NCBI GenBank assembly: GCA_025350815.1
Contig: JANXXE010000143.1
Location: 1 to 64,000 of the forward strand
Reading direction: 5' to 3'
Length of the DNA stretch: 64,000 nt
From: Myxococcales bacterium
GTDB lineage: Bacteria > Myxococcota_A > Polyangia > Fen-1088
The notes beneath the pieces are model-generated. The model made no database searches. It saw only the letters and a program-made list of their open reading frames with translations, and had not been told where the DNA came from. Both the position numbers and the translations under genes were made by a program. Below are positions 8,703 through 18,399 of this stretch, piece after piece (positions within the stretch are counted from its first letter, which is position 1; the number at the start of each line of letters is the position of its first letter).

Positions 8703-9329
8703 GTGGCGGTGAGTTCGTTATCCAAGCGTTGGGGACGGCGTCCAGGGGATGTGGGCAACGCAAGCAGCACCCTGCGGTCGGTCACGAATGGTGACGATGC
8801 TGTGCGCCGGGTGCTGGCGGGCGATACCGAGGCTTTCGCGGACATCGTGCGCGAGCACCGCGCGGATGTCTGGAAGGTGGTGGTTGCGATGATGGGGGAC
8901 GAGGCGTCGAGCGATGCCTTGGCCCAGCAGACCTTCATCAACGCATACGAGCGCCTGGATCAATATCGTTGGGGCGATCTGGCCCGCTGGCTGAAAGCCA
9001 TCGCGCGCAATCTGGTCCGCAGCGAGATGCGGCGGCGCAGCCGCGAGATCGAACGCATGCGCCACTACCACGATTACATGGTCGCCTTGTACGAGGACGA
9101 TGACCGGGCCGAGGCGCATGAGCACGCCATGGAAAGGGCGGTGGCCAGCTGCCGCGAGACCATGGCCCCGACTGCAGTGCGGGCGTTGACTCTCTATTAT
9201 GACCAGGGCCTGGTTCTGGCGGACGTGGCCGCGGCGATCGGGCGGTCGTTGGTGGCCACACGCCAGTTGCTGTTCCGGGCGCGCGCGGCCGTGCGCCTGT
9301 GTGCGGAACGAAAGTTGGCGGCCGAATGA
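8703..9329 (+). CDS. ECF-family RNA polymerase sigma factor
   Basis: DALAQQTFINAYERLDQYRWGDLARWLKAIARNLVRSEMRRR; C-terminal region 4-like ALTLYYDQGLVLADVAAAIGRSLVATRQLLFRARAAVR. Confidence 0.88.
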   Translation: MAVSSLSKRWGRRPGDVGNASSTLRSVTNGDDAVRRVLAGDTEAFADIVREHRADVWKVVVAMMGDEASSDALAQQTFINAYERLDQYRWGDLARWLKAIARNLVRSEMRRRSREIERMRHYHDYMVALYEDDDRAEAHEHAMERAVASCRETMAPTAVRALTLYYDQGLVLADVAAAIGRSLVATRQLLFRARAAVRLCAERKLAAE

Positions 9330-10780
9330 ACCGTGTCGCGGACTTGACCGGCCGCTTGATCGACGGCGACCTGACGCCTGAAGATGCGCGCGCCCTGGAC
9401 GAATTGCTGCAGAACGATCCGCAGGCGCGCCGGCTGCACGTGCATTTGTTGGAGGTGGACAAGACGTTGCGCGGCCGCGGCCCGGGTGGCGATGTCACAG
9501 CGTCCGTCATGGCGGCGATTCGCACACGGGCCACAGGTGTTCCGCGGAAATCCGAACGCCTGTCGACAGACAGTTCGGCGACGGTGCGACCCACGCGCCG
9601 GCAGCGTCTCTGGTCGCCCGTGGCGTCTCTGGCGGCCGCCGCGGCGATGGTTCTGGTCGGCGGTGTCGGCTGGCGTTTGGCCCGGCACGCAGCGCCGGCC
9701 GATTCGCCGCAGGCGGCACTTGGCCCAGAAGTATCTGCGACGTCGACGGTGGCTGCCTCTGCCACAGTGGGCGGCACGGTTTCGGCGGTCACGGGCCCCG
9801 CCATTTTGTTGCGCCGGGGCGAGCGCCTGGCCGTGCGGGTAGGTGCAGTGGTTCACGCCGGGGATGCCCTTGAGACCGCCGCGGGCGGTGCCCTGAGTGT
9901 GACGCTGGCGCCGGCGACGCACATCGATCTGGGCCCAACGACTTCCGTGATCATCGGCGCGCCGTTCGTTTTGGACAGCGGAAGCCTCAGTGCCGAGGTC
10001 GCCCCGCAAGATCCGGAACGCCCCCTGGTCTTCATGACGCCGCAGGCGCGGGCGACGGTTTTGGGAACGCGGCTGCAGCTGGCGGTGATTCCGGGGCAGA
10101 CGCGGCTTGAGGTTAGCCGGGGCCTGGTCCTGTTCGAGCGGCTGTCCGACAACAGCTCGGTCGAGGTTTCGGCCGGCAAGAGCGCTTTGGCCATCGAGGG
10201 CGACGGTCAGCGGGCCGCGGCGCGTCCCGATGCCGGTGTCGCGCCTTCCGTGGTCGCCACGACGGTTGCCGACTTCAACGTTGTGGGCGACACCTTGCCG
10301 TCAACTTTCAGTCAGGGGCAGTTGGTCACCGAAGGCTGCCCCGGGGGACGGCCGTCGTGCGTGCTGGGAACCCTGCGAATCGGCGACCGCGCCGCGATCA
10401 GCACGGTGTCGATCGAATCCTTCAAGCCTCCGTTGTTTCGGGCCGCCGCCGCCATGGCGATCACGTTTGACTACTGGATGGGGACGGATGCGAACTCGCT
10501 GATGCTGCAGACATGGGACGATGATCGCGGGCAGAACTACCGCCTCGAACTGTCTGACGTTATCCGCGGGCGCTGGGCGCGGGCCGAGTTTCGCTTGCCC
10601 GATCTGCGCGCCGTGGTCGACGACGCGCGACTGGTGGAAGACGGCGATCGCTTCCTGAACATACTCGTTTTCGGCGGCCGCATCGGCGGACAGCCTTTTT
10701 ACATCGACAACCTCCGCGTTCTCGACTACCCGCCCGGTACCGAACCTGCGCAAAGCGCGACACGCCCACTAGAACCTTAG
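9326..10780 (+). CDS. FecR-domain anti-sigma factor with C-terminal beta-rich output domain
   Basis: ATGA overlap with the sigma factor stop; zinc-less ASD-like N-term, TM, FecR region AVRVGAVVHAGDALETAAGGALSVTLAPATHIDLG...ATVLGTRLQLAV, C-terminal FDYWMGTD...DNLRVLDYP. Confidence 0.85.
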   Translation: MNRVADLTGRLIDGDLTPEDARALDELLQNDPQARRLHVHLLEVDKTLRGRGPGGDVTASVMAAIRTRATGVPRKSERLSTDSSATVRPTRRQRLWSPVASLAAAAAMVLVGGVGWRLARHAAPADSPQAALGPEVSATSTVAASATVGGTVSAVTGPAILLRRGERLAVRVGAVVHAGDALETAAGGALSVTLAPATHIDLGPTTSVIIGAPFVLDSGSLSAEVAPQDPERPLVFMTPQARATVLGTRLQLAVIPGQTRLEVSRGLVLFERLSDNSSVEVSAGKSALAIEGDGQRAAARPDAGVAPSVVATTVADFNVVGDTLPSTFSQGQLVTEGCPGGRPSCVLGTLRIGDRAAISTVSIESFKPPLFRAAAAMAITFDYWMGTDANSLMLQTWDDDRGQNYRLELSDVIRGRWARAEFRLPDLRAVVDDARLVEDGDRFLNILVFGGRIGGQPFYIDNLRVLDYPPGTEPAQSATRPLEP

Positions 10781-10834
10781 CCGTCAGACCACCCAGCGGA
10801 CTGGAAAGCCAGCCTGGAATTTCAAGGAGCTGCA

Positions 10835-12664
10835 ATGACTCAAGGCCATTCCTGCGTCCGAAATCTGCGCCGCGAAGTTTTCGTGCCTGGACCGACAGCT
10901 GCGACCTGGGCGGCCGTCCTGATGGTCGCGTTTGCAGCGTGCACCGGCGCCATCCAGTCGGGCGGTCCCCTCGACGACAATGTCGCGCCGGGTCCGTCGA
11001 GCCCGGGTGGCGGCGCGGCAGGCGGCGGGTCGCCCAAGACCCCTGGCAGCCAGGCCCAGCCACCCACGCCGGGGGCGTTGCCCGCACCATCGGTGCCAGG
11101 CGATCGGCCCGTCAGTCAAACCTGCAAGGCCATCGAGCCGGGACCAACGTTGATTCGCCGGCTCACGCGCCTGGAATACAACAACACCGTCCGCGATTTG
11201 CTGGGCACCATCAGTCAGCCCGCGAACGTTTTCCCCCCCGAGACCGTCGTTCACAGCTTCGACAACGAAGCGGCCTCCCTGACGGCGTCGCCCGTGTTGA
11301 TCGAAGAGTACCTGGGTGCGGCGGAACGTGTGGCCACGGACGCCGTCGACAACCGGCTGATCGCGACGCTGGGCTGCGACCCTGCCAAGGACGGCGAGGA
11401 CGCGTGCGCGGGAAAGTTCTTTGAAAACTTCGGCAAACGCGCGTACCGCCGCCCGCTGACGGCAGAAGATCGCACCATCCTGACGGACGTCTACAACGCC
11501 GGAAAGGTAAACGGAGGATTCAAGGGGGGCATTCGCCTGTCGCTTGCGACCATGCTGGCTTCTGTGCACTTTCTTTACCGCGTCGAGTTCGGCGCCCCGC
11601 CGAAGGCAGGCGAAACCGTGACCAGTCTGACGCCGTGGGAGTTGGCCACACGTCTGTCGTATCTGATCTGGCGCAGCATGCCCGACACGAATCTGCTGGC
11701 CGCCGCCGAGGCCAACAAGCTGACCACCCGAACCGAAGTGGACGCCCAGATCACCCGTATGCTGGCCGATCCCAAGGCGCGGGACACCGTGGCTGATTTT
11801 TACGAGCAGTGGCTGCGCCTGCGTGGCATCGAGACCATCACGAAAGATCCAATGGTCTATCCGGCCTTTCACAGCGACACCGCCGGTCTGATGAAGCAGG
11901 AAACGCTGAAGTTCGTCGACAGCGTCGTGTGGGACGGTGACGGCAGCTTGGCCCAACTTTATACGGCGCCCTTCACATTCGTGAACACGGCGCTGGCGAA
12001 ATACTATGGCCTGCCGGCCCCGGCCGGCGCGGGCTTTGGCAAAGTGTCGGGAGACACGCAGGCGCGCGCCGGTCTGTTGACCCAGGGCGGTCTGATGTCG
12101 GTTCTGGCCCAGGAGAATCAGACCCATCCCATTCGCCGCGGGACCTTCGTTCGCAAGGATCTGCTGTGCCAGACGCTGCTACCCCCGCCGGACGGGATCA
12201 AGATTGAATTTCCGCCGGTCAATGCGACGCTGACGGGGCGCGAACGTTTCGTGCAGCACCGCGCGGATCCGCTGTGCGCCACGTGCCACACGCTGATTGA
12301 TCCGATTGGTTTCGGTTTTGAAAATTTCGACGGCATCGGACAGTTCAGGCGGAAGGAAAACGGCAAGGACATCGACGTCTCGGGCGAGGTCGTGGGTCTC
12401 GCGGGCGGTGGCCAGTTCAACGGAGCCGCCGAACTGGGAGGCCTTCTGGCCAGGTCCGAGGAAGCCGCCAGTTGCGTGGTCGTGGCCTGGTTCCGCTACG
12501 GCTACGGCCGTGATCTGGCGGGTGACGCCGACGCGTGTTCGATGGACATGTTGAAGCGCGCGTTCACGGCATCGAAGTTCAAGATCACCGACTTGATCAC
12601 AACCTTGGCGAGAACTGACGCATTCCAGTTTCGCCGCGTCATCACCCCGGGAGGTTTGCAATGA
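10835..12664 (+). CDS. DUF1592/DUF1588/DUF1585-type protein (planctomycete-cytochrome-like family)
   Basis: LTRLEYNNTVRDLLG (DUF1587), DUF1592 core, LLTQGGLMSVLAQENQTHPIRRGTFVRKDLLC (DUF1588), CATCHTLIDPIGFGFENFDGIGQFR haem-like motif, DUF1585 C-term. Confidence 0.9.
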   Translation: MTQGHSCVRNLRREVFVPGPTAATWAAVLMVAFAACTGAIQSGGPLDDNVAPGPSSPGGGAAGGGSPKTPGSQAQPPTPGALPAPSVPGDRPVSQTCKAIEPGPTLIRRLTRLEYNNTVRDLLGTISQPANVFPPETVVHSFDNEAASLTASPVLIEEYLGAAERVATDAVDNRLIATLGCDPAKDGEDACAGKFFENFGKRAYRRPLTAEDRTILTDVYNAGKVNGGFKGGIRLSLATMLASVHFLYRVEFGAPPKAGETVTSLTPWELATRLSYLIWRSMPDTNLLAAAEANKLTTRTEVDAQITRMLADPKARDTVADFYEQWLRLRGIETITKDPMVYPAFHSDTAGLMKQETLKFVDSVVWDGDGSLAQLYTAPFTFVNTALAKYYGLPAPAGAGFGKVSGDTQARAGLLTQGGLMSVLAQENQTHPIRRGTFVRKDLLCQTLLPPPDGIKIEFPPVNATLTGRERFVQHRADPLCATCHTLIDPIGFGFENFDGIGQFRRKENGKDIDVSGEVVGLAGGGQFNGAAELGGLLARSEEAASCVVVAWFRYGYGRDLAGDADACSMDMLKRAFTASKFKITDLITTLARTDAFQFRRVITPGGLQ

Positions 12665-14025
12665 AGCGCATGAATCGCCGCACGGTGCTCAGAGGACTTG
12701 CCGGCACCACCATCGCACTGCCCTGGCTGGAGGCGATGGACGTTCCGAAGGCACACGGGGCGCCCGGCGTGTCCGACACCGGATTTCCGAAACGCTTCAT
12801 CGTGTGGTCGACCCACAATGGCTTTCATCCCCCGATCTGGAATCCGGGTGGGGGTGAGACCGATTTCGTCCTGCGGCCCGTGCATGCGGCCCTGGAACCG
12901 TTTCGGAAGGATCTTGTCATCGTTGCGGGTCTCAACGATGCGGCGTTTGCCCGGGGCGGCGGGGATCTGCATTCGCGCGGCATGTGCACATTTCTCAGCG
13001 GCACCGAATCAATCGTGAACACAGCGGTGAATACGGGCCTTGGCGGCGAATCAAAGTCGGCAGGCGGGATAACGCTGGATCAAGAGATCGTGAAGCGACT
13101 GGCGCCCAAGACGAAGTTTCCATCGCTGGAGATGAACTTCCTGGATGGCGGTGGGGCCTACGGGACCATCAGTTACCTGGACGCCAACAAACCCCTGCCA
13201 GGAGCGCGCGATCCCGTCACCGTTTTCAATCGAATCTTTGCCGGCGGCACGGGCGGCGGGCCCGTCAGTGATCCAGCGGCCGCGGCGCGACTGCAAGCAG
13301 ACCACCGCTCGATCCTGGACGCCGTCGGGAAGACCTACCAGGGATTGCTGCCGAAGCTGGGCATGGCCGACCGGGACAAGGTCGATTCGCATCTGACCCA
13401 GATTCGCGATCTCGAAAAGCGTCTACAGATTGCATCCCCCGCGGCTGCTGGAAGCCCTGCCGCCAGCGGGTGTCCAAAGACCGTCGCGGCACCAGGCGGA
13501 ACCGACCGGCCCGCGCAAGCGGCGGCCTTTGTCGACATCCTGGCGACGGCGATTGCATGTGACCTGACGCGTGTGTCGTCGATGCAGTGGGATCGCACGA
13601 CGGGCAACAGCGTGTATTCCTGGCTGGGCGTGTCCCGGGGTCACCACGACATGAGCCACGACGGCGATGAAAGAACCGATACGATGGCGGACCTAACGAA
13701 GATTCACACCTTCTACACACAGCACCTGGCAAAGCTGATGACCCGCCTGAAGGCGATCCCCGAGGGCAACGGAACCGCCCTCGACAACACCCTGATCTTG
13801 CAGGCCTGCGATCTGGCCCGTGGCAACCAGGGACACACCGCCACGAACAAGTTCCACATGCTGCTGGGACACGCCGGCGGCGCACTGAAGAACGGCGGGC
13901 GCGTCTTGCGTTACAACGGAGATGCCAACAACAAGCTGTTCGTATCGATTCTGAACATGTTCGATATTCCGGCCACGTCGTTCGGCAATCCGACGTTGCC
14001 GCAGGGGCCACTGGCGCAGCTGTAG
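12661..14025 (+). CDS. DUF1552 domain-containing protein
   Basis: Tat-like RRTVLRGLAGTTIALPWLEAM; ATGA overlap with the DUF1592 gene; standard DUF1592-DUF1552 pairing. Confidence 0.9.
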   Translation: MKRMNRRTVLRGLAGTTIALPWLEAMDVPKAHGAPGVSDTGFPKRFIVWSTHNGFHPPIWNPGGGETDFVLRPVHAALEPFRKDLVIVAGLNDAAFARGGGDLHSRGMCTFLSGTESIVNTAVNTGLGGESKSAGGITLDQEIVKRLAPKTKFPSLEMNFLDGGGAYGTISYLDANKPLPGARDPVTVFNRIFAGGTGGGPVSDPAAAARLQADHRSILDAVGKTYQGLLPKLGMADRDKVDSHLTQIRDLEKRLQIASPAAAGSPAASGCPKTVAAPGGTDRPAQAAAFVDILATAIACDLTRVSSMQWDRTTGNSVYSWLGVSRGHHDMSHDGDERTDTMADLTKIHTFYTQHLAKLMTRLKAIPEGNGTALDNTLILQACDLARGNQGHTATNKFHMLLGHAGGALKNGGRVLRYNGDANNKLFVSILNMFDIPATSFGNPTLPQGPLAQL

Positions 14026-14035
14026 CGGCTGCCGG

Positions 14036-14866
14036 TCAGTGCAGGTGCAGCGCGAACTGCCGCCAGGCCACGCCACCGCGCTCGTTGCGCACCACGATCA
14101 GCGCCGCCCCATCGCCCCCCATCGTTGGTTTGCCCGTGACGATGGCTGTGGTCGCGCGGTAATGCTTCACGTCGCCGTAGGCGGTGAACCAGGCGTAGGT
14201 CAAGGGTCCAGCCGTCGCGTCGGCACTGACGACGAAGGTGTGCTCGATGATTTTGCTGGGCATCGTCTCGGTCTTGACGGTCTCGATCAGCACATCGACT
14301 GGGGGCGCGGCTGGATCCGCTGACACCGGCTGACCGTCGACCGTGATGTCCTTGATGGTCGGATTGGGTGTGGGGACCACGCCGCTGCCGGGACGAAGGA
14401 CCACGACCAGCTTGTCCGCGCGCCGGGTTTCGGCGCCAATCGACACGGTCACACGCAGCGAGACTTTCAGCGCCGCCGTCGGCGCCAGGCCCAGGGCCGT
14501 GGCGAAGGCATTGACGGTTGCCTCGTCGGGCGCGTGGGCGAAAAAATCATCGCCTTCGTGTTCGATGAACGCCGACGCCTGGGGCGGCAAGGAAAACGGT
14601 TTGCCGGTCGCCGGATCGGGCGAGAATTCGACCGCGCCGGGTTTCAGCAGTGACGGCACGCCGAGATCGTTTGTCACCAGAACGTCGATGGCGGTCCGCT
14701 GTTCCGGCAGAAGCTGCGGGTCGGCCAGCCGCACCGCCAGGATCTGCGGGAACTTCAGGTCCGACGGCAAACGGTAGGTGTCGCAGCCCGTCCCGACACC
14801 GGCCGCGGACATGGACATGGCCATGGCCAAAAACGCAGGCGTCCAACGTCCACGCGTGCCTGTCAT
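14036..14866 (-). CDS. hypothetical lipoprotein
   Basis: Signal/lipobox-like AAGVGTGCDTY; ATGA overlap with upstream TonB-dependent receptor. Confidence 0.65.
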   Translation of the reverse strand: MTGTRGRWTPAFLAMAMSMSAAGVGTGCDTYRLPSDLKFPQILAVRLADPQLLPEQRTAIDVLVTNDLGVPSLLKPGAVEFSPDPATGKPFSLPPQASAFIEHEGDDFFAHAPDEATVNAFATALGLAPTAALKVSLRVTVSIGAETRRADKLVVVLRPGSGVVPTPNPTIKDITVDGQPVSADPAAPPVDVLIETVKTETMPSKIIEHTFVVSADATAGPLTYAWFTAYGDVKHYRATTAIVTGKPTMGGDGAALIVVRNERGGVAWRQFALHLH

Positions 14867-17247
14867 AGCTCACCTCGCACGCCCAACGCCGGCAGGATGG
14901 GCACGTTCTTGATGGATTGATCCTTGGTGTAATCGTAGGTGTACTGCGCCTGCAGCGGCGCGGGATGCATGTAGATGTTGGTAACGTCCAGGTAGGCCGA
15001 CAGCGTCCAGTGCTGGAACTTCCAGATGCGGTCCACGCGCACGTCCAGCTGATGCTGCGCCTCGTAGCGGCGGGAATTCACCTTGCCGTATTCGGGCTGG
15101 TAATAGCCCAGATCGCTTTGAAATACGGAACCCGTGACAGGTGTGGTGGGCTTGCCCGTCGTGTACTGGAAGCGCCCGCCCAGCCGCCACTTGCCGTCCT
15201 TGAAGGTGCGCGAGCCGACCAGGATCAGCGAATGCGTCTGATCGAAGTCGAACAGTCGTTCAGGCGATCCAGGATCGTCCCGGCGCAGCGAGCGCGACAG
15301 CGTATAAGCCAGCCAGCCGAAGGATCGCTCAGTGCGCGCCCGCACGAACAGCTCGCCGCCGTAGGTCTTCCCGACGCCGCGGTTGTCGTAGGCATCGAGG
15401 CCCGCGCCTGGATCGTTGCGATTCGTCTTCCACCCGATGAGATTGGTGCGCCAGGTATAAAAGCCCGTGGCCTGAAGGGTCAGCCCCTCGCGCAGCTTGT
15501 GTTCGAGGCCCATCGTGGTCTGCCAGGCTTTCTCGGGGTCCAGGCTGCGCTGTGAGAATTCGTCGTTGAAATCCGGTGGCCGCGTATAAAGGCCGCCCGC
15601 CGCGCGCAGCAACAGCCGGTCGGTCAATTTCAGCTTGGCACTGCCACGCGGCTGCAGAACATGGTCGTAGGAGCGCAGAAATCCGTCGTAACGAAGTCCG
15701 GCGCCAATCGTCAAACGCCGGGTCACGTCGACGTCTCCCATCAGCCAAAGGCTGAGGTAGGTCAAGGCCGAAGCTTCCTCGTTAAATTCGATGGGCTTGT
15801 CAAAACTGAAATTCGGGTTCTGCGGATCGCCCTCGCGCGGGGGGCGGGGGAATTTCACGTGGCTGTTGAACCACCAGCGTTCGGCCTCGCCTCCTGTGCG
15901 CACAAGCAGGCGGGGCGTGACGTGGATCCTGGTTTCGTTGCGAAGGGCGGCGCCCGGGCCGTCGAAGCGCAGGTAACGGTCGGGCCCGGCCTCGAAAATG
16001 AATCGACCGTGCATGCCCGAGGCCGTCGTCCGGCTGAACACGCGTTCGCTTTCATAAGTCGCCGACGTGATGGCGCGCAAAAAGGCGGTCTCGTTGACGA
16101 AGGTGGACCCGGTCAGCGAGGGATCCGCGGCGCTGTCCGCGTTGCTGGTCAGCTTGAACAGATCATCGATGCCAAATAGAAAAAATCCCAGGCGCCAGCC
16201 GTCGGTGATCTGCCAGTCGACGCGCGCCTGGTAGTCGTAGTAGCGCGGCAAGGCCGTGAAGCTGAGATCCTTGTTGCCCTTCAGAGCCAGCGGAAGGAGG
16301 GCGTCGATGAATGAGCGCCGAAATCCCAGCGCGAACACCGGATCGTAGCGGCCGGCGTGGTTGGGGCCCAGCAACGGCCCCTGCACGAAACCGCCTGCGT
16401 TGATGAAGGACATCTCGGCGGTGCCGTGATACTGCGACTTCGGCCGGCGCGTCAGCACCTCGACGACGCCGCCCGACGCACGCCCGTATTCCACGCCGAA
16501 GCCGCCCGGCGCGTAGATCACATCGTCGATCATTTCGGATGGCAAGATCGACTGCAGGTTGAAGAAGTGGAAGATGATCGGGACCTCGACGCCGTCCACG
16601 AAAACGCGCGAGTCCGACGGAGCCGAGCCGCGAATGACCAGGCCACCGGCCAGGTTGAAGGTGCCGGTCTGGGCCATGCCCGGCAGGGACTGAACCGCGC
16701 TCAACACGTCGCCGCGCGAGCCAGGGACAACTGTGATCTCCTCGCGGGAAATCTGGGCGCCGCCGGGTGCCGGACGTTCACGCGGGACGATGGTGGTGAC
16801 GCTGACGCTCTCGATCTGGTCGAAGATTCCGATCTCGACCAACTCGGACACGTGTCCGTCGGGTCCGATGGTGACGGGCGTGTCCAGTGCCTCGAAACGG
16901 GGACTGCTGGCGCGCAGGGTCGCGGTCCCGGGTGGCAGCGTGGCGAATTCGAAGATCCCCTGGCGGTTCGAGGTGGTGGTGGCGCCCGTCTCGACCACGG
17001 TGACCTTGGCGCCTGCGACTGTCGTGCCGCGAATCAGGTCCACCACCCGACCGGTCACCGCCGGGCGACTGGGTGCCGCGACCTCTGGCGTGACGGTCGC
17101 CGTGCGCTTGCGCGGCTTGCGGGGAACGGTGCCGGTGGGTGCGCCGGGCTGGCTTTCGATGTCGGGCAGGCGATCGGGATCGGAGTTTGGGTCGAGCGCC
17201 GGTGTGGGCGCCTGCAGAAGAAGCAAAGTGAGGAGGTAGGCAGTCAT
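14863..17247 (-). CDS. TonB-dependent receptor with N-terminal carboxypeptidase-regulatory-like domain
   Basis: Start refined to ATG 17247 (MTAYLLTLLLLQAPTPA); GRVVDLIRGTTVAGAKVTVVETG, plug GLVIRGSAPSDSRVFVDGVEVP, beta-barrel C-terminus. Confidence 0.9.
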   Translation of the reverse strand: MTAYLLTLLLLQAPTPALDPNSDPDRLPDIESQPGAPTGTVPRKPRKRTATVTPEVAAPSRPAVTGRVVDLIRGTTVAGAKVTVVETGATTTSNRQGIFEFATLPPGTATLRASSPRFEALDTPVTIGPDGHVSELVEIGIFDQIESVSVTTIVPRERPAPGGAQISREEITVVPGSRGDVLSAVQSLPGMAQTGTFNLAGGLVIRGSAPSDSRVFVDGVEVPIIFHFFNLQSILPSEMIDDVIYAPGGFGVEYGRASGGVVEVLTRRPKSQYHGTAEMSFINAGGFVQGPLLGPNHAGRYDPVFALGFRRSFIDALLPLALKGNKDLSFTALPRYYDYQARVDWQITDGWRLGFFLFGIDDLFKLTSNADSAADPSLTGSTFVNETAFLRAITSATYESERVFSRTTASGMHGRFIFEAGPDRYLRFDGPGAALRNETRIHVTPRLLVRTGGEAERWWFNSHVKFPRPPREGDPQNPNFSFDKPIEFNEEASALTYLSLWLMGDVDVTRRLTIGAGLRYDGFLRSYDHVLQPRGSAKLKLTDRLLLRAAGGLYTRPPDFNDEFSQRSLDPEKAWQTTMGLEHKLREGLTLQATGFYTWRTNLIGWKTNRNDPGAGLDAYDNRGVGKTYGGELFVRARTERSFGWLAYTLSRSLRRDDPGSPERLFDFDQTHSLILVGSRTFKDGKWRLGGRFQYTTGKPTTPVTGSVFQSDLGYYQPEYGKVNSRRYEAQHQLDVRVDRIWKFQHWTLSAYLDVTNIYMHPAPLQAQYTYDYTKDQSIKNVPILPALGVRGEL

Positions 17248-17277
17248 TGGCGGCCTCGGGCAACGGTGGCGCGGAAA

Positions 17278-17306
17278 AAAGTAGTCAGGAGGCTGACGAT
17301 AGTCAA
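17278..17306 (-). promoter_or_regulatory. sigma70-like promoter for the TonB-dependent receptor gene
   Basis: On the minus strand: -35 TTGACT (17306-17301), 17-nt spacer, -10 TACTTT (17283-17278), about 30 nt upstream of ATG 17247. Confidence 0.5.
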
Positions 17307-17330
17307 GCCCCATGGCGCACCCCGCAAAAT

Positions 17331-17353
17331 ATAATTGCATATATGCGAATTAT
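17331..17353. promoter_or_regulatory. near-perfect palindrome, candidate operator of the ArsR-methyltransferase regulator
   Basis: ATAATT-GCATATATGC-g-AATTAT; preceded by a consensus-like -10 TATAAT at 17330-17335; overlaps the start-codon cluster of the regulator. Confidence 0.55.
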
Positions 17354-18362
17354 GGAATATATGTACGGTGTGTCCGCATCTGTGCAGCCGCGCGTCGAGC
17401 TGTTTCGCCTGTTGGGCGATGAGGATCGCCTGCGTCTTTTGGCCCTGTGTGCCGAGGAGGAATTGACAGTCGGTGAGCTGGCCGCGCTGCTGGGCCAAAG
17501 CCAGCCACAGATCACGAAGAAGACCCAAACCCTGCGAGACGCCGGCCTCATGCTGGGCCGCCGCGACGGGACGCGCACACTGATGCGAACGGCGCCCAGC
17601 GACGATACGGTGCTGGCGGTGGCGCTGGACGAAGGCCGCGCCCTGAGCGCGCGTGACGGCAGTCTGTCGCGTGTCGCGGCGGTCGTGGCCCAGCGGGAAG
17701 ATGCGGCCAGGCACTATTTTGCGACGCCGCCCGTCGCCGCCACCGCCCCGGTGGACGCAGGTGAGCTGGCTGCGCTGTTGCCCATCGTCGTTCCGTTGCT
17801 GCCTGGCCGTGCCTTGGCTGTGGACCTGGGCTGTGGCGAGGGCGCGTTGTTGCCGCTGTTGTCCCCGCTGTACCAGCGGGTGATCGCCATCGATCGCAGC
17901 CCGGCGCGGCTGGCGCGTTGTGCGGCCATGATCGCAGCCCGCGGTCTGCCGAACGTGCGTCTGCGCGAGGGCGAGCTGGACGATCCGGCGCTGGCGCAAG
18001 AGGTGGCGGCCAAGCAGGGTGCCGATCTGGTCGTGATGGCGCGCCTGCTGCACCACGCGGCCCGACCGTCGGATGCGGTCGCTGCCGCCGCCCGCTTGCT
18101 GCGTCCGGGGGGATACCTGGCGACTGTTGATTACTTGCCCCACGACGACGAATCCATGCGCGAGCAGGGCGACGTGTGGCTGGGCTTCGAGGCGCGAAAG
18201 CTGCAGTCGTTTGTGGCAGCCGCCCATCTGCAGTGCGTGGCGAATACGCCGCTGCCGCCACCGCGTGTGGCCCACCAGCCGGGTGACGAGACATCGTTGC
18301 CCCTGCAACTGGTCATGGCCCGCCGGGCCGACGAATCTTCGATTTTTCCGAAACGCAATTGA
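17343..18362 (+). CDS. ArsR-family regulator fused to SAM-methyltransferase-fold domain (SahR-like)
   Basis: w[85 protein letters not shown]; directly upstream of ahcY. In-frame ATGs at 17343, 17352, 17361. Confidence 0.82.
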   Translation: MRIMEYMYGVSASVQPRVELFRLLGDEDRLRLLALCAEEELTVGELAALLGQSQPQITKKTQTLRDAGLMLGRRDGTRTLMRTAPSDDTVLAVALDEGRALSARDGSLSRVAAVVAQREDAARHYFATPPVAATAPVDAGELAALLPIVVPLLPGRALAVDLGCGEGALLPLLSPLYQRVIAIDRSPARLARCAAMIAARGLPNVRLREGELDDPALAQEVAAKQGADLVVMARLLHHAARPSDAVAAAARLLRPGGYLATVDYLPHDDESMREQGDVWLGFEARKLQSFVAAAHLQCVANTPLPPPRVAHQPGDETSLPLQLVMARRADESSIFPKRN

Positions 18363-18399
18363 TCAACCACATCTGAAACAATCAATCAGGAGACACGAG

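Noticed and set aside
10784-12127. 447-aa ORF antisense to the DUF1592 gene
   Set aside because: Antisense GC artefact; no recognisable domain.
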